Program-made: the position numbers and the translations under genes
NCBI GenBank assembly: GCA_003116975.1
Contig: BGKB01000100.1
Coordinates: 124,001-188,000 of the forward strand
DNA from: Aurantiochytrium sp. KH105
Taxonomy: Eukaryota; Sar; Bigyra; Thraustochytrida; Thraustochytriidae
DNA length: 64,000 nt
Direction: 5' to 3'
The notes under the pieces: generated by a model
Database searches by the model: none
What the model was told of the DNA's origin: nothing
The model's input: only the letters and a program-made list of their open reading frames with translations
Part shown: one piece after another, positions 54,482 through 62,305 of the stretch
Numbering within the stretch: position 1 is the stretch's first letter
Layout of the letters: every line of letters begins with the position of its first letter

Positions 54482-55239
54482 CTAGATCCAACTGATCGGC
54501 GGCTTCGCTGACCTTTGCCTCCAAGCGCTCTTCTGAGCCACAAAGCAAAGTCTTCTAAACGTCTCGGTGACCTCACCAAGCTCCGTTTGGAGGCGCGCCA
54601 CGCGATCTTTCAGTTCGTGCAGAGCACCTGCGTCTCTCTCAGCAGCCCTCAGCTTTGACGTCAGTTGCCGGATCTGCTTCTCAAGGGCGGCATTACCGTC
54701 CTTCAGTGTTCTCCACTTTTCATTGTGCGCATTCAGATCGGCATGCAACTGCCGCAGTGCCTTGGCGTTCAATTCTTCCTTTTCCGCCTTCAGATCTCAC
54801 AGGGCCTTTGTGGCCTTCTCGAGGTCCACATTTGTAGCGACAGCCTTTGTTCGCTCGTACTTCGTCTGAGTCTCGAGACCGGTGTTTCTCGATTGGACAG
54901 TCTTCACCTGATTATCCTTCCTGATCTCGTTGGCACGCATTGCCTTCCTGAGTTCTTGCAGCTCGCGCGTTGCACTCTCTTCCCGCGCCAAGGCAGCTTC
55001 CGCGCGCCTTTTAAACATCGCAGTCTCGGCCTCGAAATAACGGAGGTCACTCTCGGCAAGCACTGGCGCAAAACCAGCAGGAGCAGGAGCAGGTTTTTGG
55101 AGCAGGAGCAGGTTTTTGTAGCAGGAGCAGATTTAGGAGCGCTGTCGTCGCTTGAGCTGCTTGCATGAATAAGTTGCGAGCTCTTCAGGCTCTCGTTTTT
55201 GATTGAATTGATTTTTGTAAGCACGAGGGACAAGCTCAT
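54482..55239 (-). pseudogene. Disrupted coiled-coil gene (frameshift at a 19-bp repeat plus in-frame TGA)
   Basis: An ATG at 55239 opens a Ser/Lys-rich frame that reaches a KSAPAT-type segment. Two tandem 19-bp units (55092-55129) then shift the frame, and the coiled coil continues one frame over from about 55090 (PAPAPAGFAPVLAES, YFEAETAMFKRRAEAALA). That frame carries a TGA at 54797-54799 in the middle of an otherwise unbroken heptad stretch (VDLEKATKAL, stop, DLKAEKEELNAKALRQL) and ends at 54482. 19 is not a multiple of three, so unit copy number controls the frame. Decay is the simplest reading; sequencing error at either site or an unrecognised intron are alternatives. A third open frame (55133-55498, acidic) overlaps and ends at TAA 55133-55135, in the same frame as the coiled coil. 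Confidence 0.55.
55077..55129. repeat. 19-bp minisatellite within the disrupted coiled-coil gene
   Basis: Two tandem 19-bp units (55092-55110 and 55111-55129, one mismatch) plus a shortened third copy made of GCAGGA hexamers (55077-55091). Each unit contains GGTTTTTG followed by AGCAGGAGCA-type sequence. Confidence 0.9.
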
Positions 55240-56146
55240 CTTCTTGTAGCATCAGAACATCCACATCCACAACCTGAAAGCTTGAGCTGCTGACGAACAC
55301 AATCTCGTCATCGTCATCATCATCGTTAAGTCGATCACCATTGTCCTGTTCAATAGCAGCACAAGTAGCAGCGACCTCTTGCTCGCGCTCCTCGACTCTA
55401 CCAACGGGCTTGGCCTTTCTGGCGCGCCTTGTCGTCGGCCTCGTTCTCCCCGTCGTTGTTCTCGCTGCTTCTCGTCGTCCCCGCGGCCGTCGCCACAAGT
55501 CGTCACGCCCAAGGCTCCGTCGTCGACATCTTCGTCCTCGACACCTTCGTCGTCGACGTCTTCGGGGCGCACCGGCGCAGCGCCCGCGTCAGCCTCGGCG
55601 CCGCTGCTGTCGCCGTCGAGCTCGAGCTCGCGAACCCGAACTGCCGCGACACTGCCATGCAAACGAATTCAAAACGCAACGGGGAGACGCGGCGCCGCTT
55701 CAGGCAGAGCGGAGCAGAGCCAACGCAAAACGCAAACGCGAACGTGAACGCGAACGCGAACGCGCGAGCGCGGGCTGGCTGCTGCTCGGCCGCGCGCGCG
55801 TCCGTGCGCCTGCCTCGCGCCCGCGCAGCCGGGCCGCGGAGGGAGGGAGGGCATCGATCGAATCGATCAGATTGAGGCTGGGCGGCGCGACCCGAACACG
55901 CCGAGGGGACCGCCACCCAAAAGCGCGCAACGAAAGCAAAGCCGGACGCGCTCGCTCGCCCGCTCGCGCGCGCGGGTTTGCGCGCACGGCGAGCTGCCGC
56001 GGCGCGCGGGACCTCCGCCAGGCCTGCGACGCCGAGGAGGCCGCGGCGGGTGAACCGAGTCGTCGGCCGGGCGCGCCACCTGGTCGAGAAAGAGCAAACG
56101 GCAAAAGGCCCCGCGGAGAGGCACAAGGGCGCGCCCTCGGTCCTCC
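55240..56146. other. Spacer with uncertain acidic frames, upstream of the CBS/PB1 gene
   Basis: 907 bp. On the minus strand 55252-55660 translates in two frames to Asp/Glu-rich low complexity (DDEGVEDEDVDDGA and NDDDDDDEIVFV); a 56-nt GT-AG segment (55346-55401) would join them in phase, but there is no ATG at the front, so I do not call a gene. The rest (55663-56146) is GC-rich with an AACGCG hexamer repeat (about 55726-55765) and is probably the CBS/PB1 promoter and leader. Confidence 0.4.
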
Positions 56147-58453
56147 ATGAGTGAGAACGCCGACGAAGAGCTGTTGATGATACGCTCGCTTCTCGAAGCG
56201 GAGAGCACGAAGGACTCGAAGCAGATCCAGGCAGCGCAGAATAATCTCCTAAGCACGCTCGAAAGGTTCGACAGCATGCAGGCTGACAGCGCGACAGATG
56301 GATCCCAGGCTGAGAACCACGAGTCCGGCGTGAATGGCAACGGGAGTGTCCGTCTGAGCAAATCGTCCGGCACGAGCGTGGGTGGATCCTCGCTCACGAC
56401 GTCGACACCCCGAAAGTCGAGCCGCGTGCGCCGTAGGCCAAAGCAAAAGTCTGCCACGCCAGTCTCGAGGCTTTTGCGCCACCACAAGCAGCGACACCCC
56501 GTCATCGTTTCCGAAGAGACGTCGGTGCAGGAAACCTCGGCCAAGCTGGTGGCGAAGCGGCAAAGCGCCGCGCTTGTCATTCGCAAGACGGAGGATGGAA
56601 CCGAAACACTCGCTGGCATCTGCTCCGAAGTGGATATTTGCCGCCGCCTCGTCGGCGCCGGCTTGCCTGCGGAGAGCACGCCTGTGCGCGACATCATGAC
56701 CAAGGATCCTCTCTGCGTGGACCCAGACGAAGACTTTAGCGTCGTCTTGCAAATCATGGTCAAGCACCGCTTTCGCCACCTTCCCGTCGTTCGCGAACCG
56801 CGGGCTTCGAGACGCGAGGAGGAAACGATGGATACCACTGTTTCAAATGGTGCTGGCCCCAGCGATGATGCCGAAGTTCAAGCTTCGAACACCGCTGGCA
56901 TCTGCGGCCTCGTTGACATTACGCAGTGTCTCTATGATGCGATTCATAAGATCGAGCGCATGGAGGCGAACCAAGCCGAGTTCTTTGAGGCTGTGCAAAA
57001 GGCACAAATGTCGGCTTCCGGCGATCTTGTCGACCCCGAGGAGGCCGAAGCGCTAGCACAGCGCACGTTGCAGGCCCTCATGGCCTCGATTTCTCCCAGC
57101 GTGGGGACCGTGGTGCAGCGCAAGTCCCTCCTCAAATTAGACGTGTCATCGACTGTTGTCGACGCAGCCCTGGCCATGAAGGAGGCGCGCATGACGGCAG
57201 TCCTCGTCTTTGAAGGCTTGGGTGTCACCTCGCTTCCGTACTCCCACAAAGAGCTCGACCTCGAGAGCCATCAAAAGTTCGTTGGCATTCTCACCAGCAA
57301 AGACGTCATGACTCGCGTGGTCGGCAAAGGCCTCGACCCTTCCATTGCCAAGGTCGGCGAGGTCATGACGGGCAACCCAGACACCGTGCGAAAAGACAGC
57401 CGTGTTCTCGATGCGTTGCACATTATGCAGACGGAACGCTACCTTCATCTCCCGGTTGTAGATGGCGGGGTGGCCGCTGGTGCCGCTGATGTCGCCAGCC
57501 CTGGCGCTGGGACTGAAGCTAGTGCCAATGGCGCCGGAAATCAGGGGGACGCAAGCACCAACGGTGGGGCGGAGCCGATGCGCGTTTGTGGCATTCTGAG
57601 CGTACTGGATTGCGCCGTACATACCTTTGCAAGCTCTTCGGGCAAGGCTGCACAGGTTCTCAGCTCGGCGCCAACGCGCAAGAGTTCGACTGTGTACTAC
57701 CCTACTCCTGTGCACGGTAGCGGGTCTTCGCACCCCACGGACTCACTTCCGTCGGCACCCATGTACTCGCATCAGCAGTGGCGTGACCCAGACTCGATCA
57801 GTGCATTCAGCGAGGTGCGCAGTGTGCGCAAGAGCGCCGTCGATCCGGTCGAGGTACTCGAGGGCGCGACCGAGGCGCAGGACCTTGGGCGTCCGCCTTT
57901 GCATCGCTCAAGACTTGACGTCTCTGACTTGGACCTCGACCCTGAAAATGGGTCCGCAGCAGGGTCGCGCAGAGTCCCTGCTCTTGGTGCGACGACCGGC
58001 AGTGCATATGCATCAAGCCGCACGCTGCTTGCCGGTGACAATCTTGTCATCAAGGTCAAAGATTTGGCCAATGGCAAAGTGTACCGCCTTTCGGATAAGA
58101 GCATTAGTTCGCTCGAGGATCTTCTTGCTCAGCTCGAGCGCGCCTCTGGCCAAGATGCTGATGAGATGCAGCTTGTTTACCTCGACGAAGATAAAGATCG
58201 GGTGCAGCTTGCGAACAATCTGGCTCTCGACGAGGCCCGTGCACTCGCCAAGCAACAGGGATGGAAGAAGATTGATGTTTTCATCCTCACAAGATCGGTC
58301 GAGCAAGAGTACACTGTCAAGGTGAAGGACCCTGTGGTTCTCGCGGCGGGCATTCTCGTTGCAGGTCTAGCCGTCGTTGCCCTGGGGTCCTTCCTGTTTT
58401 CTCGTGCAGATAGAGGTTCACGAGGAAACAACTCGTACCGACGCTATCGTTGA
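56147..58453 (+). CDS. CBS-domain/PB1-domain protein with a C-terminal membrane anchor
   Basis: 768 residues from the ATG at 56147. After a disordered, basic N-terminus come two Bateman modules. The first (about 117-260) includes RHPVIVSEETSVQETSAKLV, ALVIRKTEDGTETLAGICSE, VRDIMTKDPLCVDPDEDFSV and RFRHLPVV. The second (about 320-495) includes FVGILTSKDVMTRVVGKGLD, VGEVMTGNPDTV and YLHLPVVDGG, with a Gly/Ala-rich loop. CBS pairs bind adenosyl nucleotides. A PB1 domain (about 633-714, LVIKVKDLANGKVYRLSDKS, then LVYLDEDKDRVQL) mediates heterotypic pairing. A single transmembrane helix lies at about 729-750, followed by a basic tail. CBS-CBS-PB1 is known from plant proteins of unknown function (CBSCBSPB). 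The tail anchor suggests an organelle-surface sensor or scaffold, which is inference. Confidence 0.93.
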   Translation: MSENADEELLMIRSLLEAESTKDSKQIQAAQNNLLSTLERFDSMQADSATDGSQAENHESGVNGNGSVRLSKSSGTSVGGSSLTTSTPRKSSRVRRRPKQKSATPVSRLLRHHKQRHPVIVSEETSVQETSAKLVAKRQSAALVIRKTEDGTETLAGICSEVDICRRLVGAGLPAESTPVRDIMTKDPLCVDPDEDFSVVLQIMVKHRFRHLPVVREPRASRREEETMDTTVSNGAGPSDDAEVQASNTAGICGLVDITQCLYDAIHKIERMEANQAEFFEAVQKAQMSASGDLVDPEEAEALAQRTLQALMASISPSVGTVVQRKSLLKLDVSSTVVDAALAMKEARMTAVLVFEGLGVTSLPYSHKELDLESHQKFVGILTSKDVMTRVVGKGLDPSIAKVGEVMTGNPDTVRKDSRVLDALHIMQTERYLHLPVVDGGVAAGAADVASPGAGTEASANGAGNQGDASTNGGAEPMRVCGILSVLDCAVHTFASSSGKAAQVLSSAPTRKSSTVYYPTPVHGSGSSHPTDSLPSAPMYSHQQWRDPDSISAFSEVRSVRKSAVDPVEVLEGATEAQDLGRPPLHRSRLDVSDLDLDPENGSAAGSRRVPALGATTGSAYASSRTLLAGDNLVIKVKDLANGKVYRLSDKSISSLEDLLAQLERASGQDADEMQLVYLDEDKDRVQLANNLALDEARALAKQQGWKKIDVFILTRSVEQEYTVKVKDPVVLAAGILVAGLAVVALGSFLFSRADRGSRGNNSYRRYR

Positions 58454-58787
58454 GCGCGTCTTTTAATTCATTAAAAATTTTCAAGGAAAAGGAAAAACCG
58501 TCTCTCGAGCTCCCCGATTCAACAACTCAAATTGAAGCAGGGCAAAAGAGCATCGTCTGAACTTTGAAACAGGTTGGCTTCGTATACATTCTTCTTCAAC
58601 ATTTTGCTCTTCTTCCAGCTGCGACGAAGCTTGGTAGGCCTACCATCGAACACGATTTTAATCAGTGGCAGTGGGGTATCTTGACAATACCGCAAAACAT
58701 CGCTAGATTCGACCATTCGGGGACATTCTCCTCTTTTTTATTTTTTGCTCTCGAAAAAAACAAAGAAATCAATAAAAAGCTGCACGA
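58454..58787. promoter_or_regulatory. Spacer upstream of the IQ/EF-hand gene
   Basis: 334 bp, rather AT-rich, with a GGTAGGCCTACC palindrome (58633-58644). No gene is seen. Confidence 0.5.
58635..58642. promoter_or_regulatory. TAGGCCTA octamer within a 12-bp palindrome
   Basis: GGTAGGCCTACC at 58633-58644 is fully self-complementary and lies 146 bp upstream of the IQ/EF-hand gene's first ATG. Function inferred only from recurrence. Confidence 0.3.
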
Positions 58788-61700
58788 ATGCAAAGCAGAG
58801 CAAAACGGTGTGTACCCCTCCTCCTCTTGCTGACGTTGCGCGTGCGCGCGCGCGCGCGCCTGAGAGCGCGAACGGGCGCAGACGTAATGCTGCGACCTGG
58901 CCTGTGGCGAAGCTCAGACGGGCAAAGTAGAGATGATGCGCAAGAGCAGAAACGCGTTCTCGACTTGCGGAAAACAACGCCAACGACGCGCCATGAGCGC
59001 AAAACGGACCAAGAGGAACTCGAGCTCGCGCGCGACGAGCACGCGTTGAAAGGACTCGCAGAGCTGCGCAAGCAGCTCCGACCCTCTCCAAACGACCTCA
59101 GTGTACTTTTTGCGCCGCATCTTGCCCACGCTTGCACGCTTGTGCCAAATAAGCCGCTGCGACCTTTGCCATTTTCACATGCCAAGCCGTGGAATGAAAA
59201 TGTGCAGCTGGAAAGCCACCGCGACGAACCGTCAATGCAGTTTGGGAGACCTCAAAAGACTTCAGCATCAAAGCGCGCGCGGCGAGTCCTGCCAAAAAGG
59301 GCGTCAAGCGATCAAGTCTCTGCGAGCTGGACGTCGCCGGCGAAAACTGCAGTGAAACGACAGCGAAAAACCAACGCAACTGAAAACGAAACGTCAAAGC
59401 ATCAACAACCAGCGATCCCATCTGCCATGGAGACTCTTGCAGACCTGCACGAGCAAGAAGCTGCCCGCCTCATTCTGCTCCGCGAAGGGCTTTTAGCCCA
59501 AGCACAGGCGCGTCTACGAGGTGTGAGACCAATATCACATGAAACTTTTGCTGACCAAGAAACGCTCGGTCGCGAGCTCGCTCGCGTCAGTCTCCTCGTT
59601 GTTGAAGTCATTCTTCGTTCCAGACGCGTGGGATGCAAAGCTATCGATGGCGCGAATCGTGATTGCCGCGAGATCGGGTACGAGTGGAATGGCGCAAATT
59701 ATCTACTCAAAATGATTTCGGATGTGGGCATGCTCGACCAACTCAACATCACCAAAGCGAGCAAATTCGCAAGAAACCCGCTGCTACTCTCCCACAATCT
59801 CGACGAGCTCGCAAAGCTGATCAAAGTCAATGTGCTTGAGTTTGAAACGACAAGCATATGGCGTTTTCTTGATTGTCCAAGCACGTACGAAGTTCGGCAG
59901 TACACGGCGGCGATCTGGATTTTGCGTGAAGAAGCTCACTATGAGCGTCGGCAAGCACCTCGTATGCTCGAGGCAATGAAGAATCGAGTGTTACCTCCAG
60001 ATCCAGCAATTGTCGAGGCCGCTTGCCTGCAAGAGGCAGCCAACAAGGAAATGGCAGTTGGGGGATGCTGGAAGTACGGCGGAAAACCCATAAGCAGCGC
60101 AGCTGCAGTGGCATCCCCGCATGCAAGAGCAAGATCGAAGGTAACGTTCGAGAAACGTATCCGTATTCTCGAGAATGTGTACAAGGAGAATTGCGAGGCA
60201 CAAGTGCAAAAGCGCGAAATTGCCGCAACGCAAATGCAAAAGATCGTTCGCGCGAGGCTTGCACGACGTTCCATCGTACAGGAAGAGAACCGCAGATTCG
60301 TTGCAGTTGAGCTGCAACGGTTTTGGCGCGGTGGTCTTGCAAGGGTGGACTTTGCCAAGCGACGAGAACAACAGGCCGACGCTATGGAAATTGCTCCCGT
60401 GATGAAGACATTGAATCGACAGGAGAACGCAGCTCTGCGCATCCAGTGCTTGTGGCGTCGGGCTGTGGCCACGGGCCGGGTCCAAACAATCCGCGAGGAT
60501 ACCGCGGCAACTCAAGTCATTGCATGGCTTCGATGCCACACCCAACGATGGCGACACAAGGCATTTATCGCAGCAAGACGTATACAGATGATGGCGCGAG
60601 CCCGATTCGCACGCGACGAGCTGGCGCGTCTTCGACTCGAGCAAAAACAAAATCGAGCAGCCACAAAGATCCAATGCATCATACGCATGCGGCAGGCACG
60701 AGAGGTTCGAGAGGGGCTCGTGCGAGACCGGGCTGCGTCTCGCATTCAGCAACGCGCTCGGATCTTTGTGGCCTACTCCTTGGCGAGAAAGGCTGTTCGC
60801 GCCCAAATCATTATCATGTCGTGGAGACAACATCGTGCCCGACGACTCGTCCGAGAGCGACGCCAATTTTTGCGAGCAGTCGACTTGGTACAAAGCTGGC
60901 ACCGGGAAAGAAGTGCGGCACGAAAGGCGCAATTGGAGAGAAAACTTGCGAGCTGGCGCGCAAAACATACGAGCGTCTCGCGAAAGTTTACCTCTGATAC
61001 ATCAAACACCAAGTCCTGGTTTCATGGCTGTGCCCTTTACGACCATCAGCGCGCGCTGCAAAAGCAGCTTGTGGTTCTCGAGCGAACATCGACGGCAAGA
61101 AGAGCCCTGGAGCGACTCGAGGCTCGAATTGCAAAGTACGCTGCTCGTCTCGACGAGCTCAACGTGACTGTCTCGTTTGCGCCGATGCGCGCCATGCTCA
61201 AAGTCAAGGCTCGTTACGAGCAGATGCTTGTTATCACCAAACACTTGAGCGCGCGCGAGCTTGCTGATGCAATCGACGATGCAACGGAGGAACTCGATGC
61301 CGTGGAGGATCGCATCGAGTTCATTGAAAACCTCGTGCGTACAGCCATCAAGGCGCGCGACGACTTTGTCATTGCAACGCGAGTCACGGACGCCCAAGAA
61401 TATGTTCTCTGCAGATCCCCAACAGAGTTCGAGGCATTCAATAAGGCCTACTTGGCCGCGCAACGTCGCGAGCAAACCCTCGCGGAGATGCAACGCAAGG
61501 CTGAAGTCGCAGAAGCGCGATGGCGACAAATGATTATTGAAACCGAGTGGAAGCATCGCGTCCGCGTGGAAACCCTCGAGAAAGCAAGCTCTGAGACGGT
61601 GTCGCAGCTGCATAAGCGTAGTGCACGTGCAGGTGCTGCACAAATTGCTTTACATATACGTACAAAGGGACTTGCGGCTGCGGCAGAGCGTCGTGCCGAG

Positions 61701-62240
61701 GTGAAGCGCAGTGTGCGTATTGCCGAGCAGCTTGCAGGCCGTATCTCTGCGATGGCCGAAGAAGACGCTTACGCAGAAGCGCATCGAGCATACCTTGCGG
61801 CGTCGCCGCTGGCGATGCGCGCAGCCCGGAAGCACTTTGATGCCTTTGACACAGAGGAGAGTCTGCATCCTGGCGAGATCACACCAGAAGACTTTCAAAA
61901 GCTCGCTTTCGACCTCGGTGTCGTGGTGCCCATGGCGCGTATTCGGGACTTTGTCGATCGCGTAGACCTCAATGGAAACAATCTCATCGACTGGGACGAG
62001 TTTGCGCGATGGTACTTTTGCTGCAGTGAGGCAGACAAGTTGCGCTTCCAGTTCCGACGCATGGGGACACGTGCAGGAGCCTCGCAACTCTTTCAAGCCG
62101 GAGGGCTTTCGACGAAACTACGTGTTGACCAAGCAAGCCGAAAGGCCAAGCGTCTTGTACGAGCGACTACCAGTCAAAGTCTACTCTTGACTTCGCGGAA
62201 ATCTTCGCGCAAGACCTCCCGCAAGCTTTTGCCCAAATAA
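58788..62240 (+). CDS. IQ-motif and EF-hand protein (1150 aa)
   Basis: From the ATG at 58788 the product has 1150 residues; a second ATG at 58887 is equally plausible because the first 33 residues are unusual (a Leu run, then Arg-rich) and GC-repetitive. Residues about 480-710 hold about eight IQ-like calmodulin-binding units: AATQMQKIVRARLARRS, ENAALRIQCLWRRA, AARRIQMMARARFARDELAR, AATKIQCIIRMRQAREVR and AASRIQQRARIFVAYSLARK. Coiled-coil segments follow (about 770-1000, ATEELDAVEDRIEFIENLV). The C-terminus carries two EF-hand-like units: a degenerate one (FDAFDTEESLHPGEITPEDF) and a good one, DLNGNNLIDWDEF (about 1058-1070). This recalls axonemal or cytoskeletal IQ proteins, but no single family is clear. 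It converges on the SulP gene 66 bp away. Confidence 0.85.
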   Translation: MQSRAKRCVPLLLLLTLRVRARARLRARTGADVMLRPGLWRSSDGQSRDDAQEQKRVLDLRKTTPTTRHERKTDQEELELARDEHALKGLAELRKQLRPSPNDLSVLFAPHLAHACTLVPNKPLRPLPFSHAKPWNENVQLESHRDEPSMQFGRPQKTSASKRARRVLPKRASSDQVSASWTSPAKTAVKRQRKTNATENETSKHQQPAIPSAMETLADLHEQEAARLILLREGLLAQAQARLRGVRPISHETFADQETLGRELARVSLLVVEVILRSRRVGCKAIDGANRDCREIGYEWNGANYLLKMISDVGMLDQLNITKASKFARNPLLLSHNLDELAKLIKVNVLEFETTSIWRFLDCPSTYEVRQYTAAIWILREEAHYERRQAPRMLEAMKNRVLPPDPAIVEAACLQEAANKEMAVGGCWKYGGKPISSAAAVASPHARARSKVTFEKRIRILENVYKENCEAQVQKREIAATQMQKIVRARLARRSIVQEENRRFVAVELQRFWRGGLARVDFAKRREQQADAMEIAPVMKTLNRQENAALRIQCLWRRAVATGRVQTIREDTAATQVIAWLRCHTQRWRHKAFIAARRIQMMARARFARDELARLRLEQKQNRAATKIQCIIRMRQAREVREGLVRDRAASRIQQRARIFVAYSLARKAVRAQIIIMSWRQHRARRLVRERRQFLRAVDLVQSWHRERSAARKAQLERKLASWRAKHTSVSRKFTSDTSNTKSWFHGCALYDHQRALQKQLVVLERTSTARRALERLEARIAKYAARLDELNVTVSFAPMRAMLKVKARYEQMLVITKHLSARELADAIDDATEELDAVEDRIEFIENLVRTAIKARDDFVIATRVTDAQEYVLCRSPTEFEAFNKAYLAAQRREQTLAEMQRKAEVAEARWRQMIIETEWKHRVRVETLEKASSETVSQLHKRSARAGAAQIALHIRTKGLAAAAERRAEVKRSVRIAEQLAGRISAMAEEDAYAEAHRAYLAASPLAMRAARKHFDAFDTEESLHPGEITPEDFQKLAFDLGVVVPMARIRDFVDRVDLNGNNLIDWDEFARWYFCCSEADKLRFQFRRMGTRAGASQLFQAGGLSTKLRVDQASRKAKRLVRATTSQSLLLTSRKSSRKTSRKLLPK

Positions 62241-62305
62241 ATTAACGAATTATGTTTGCTGTCTCAAGGAACGATGAGTTTGGTTGATTTCGATTCCGAC
62301 TTTTG

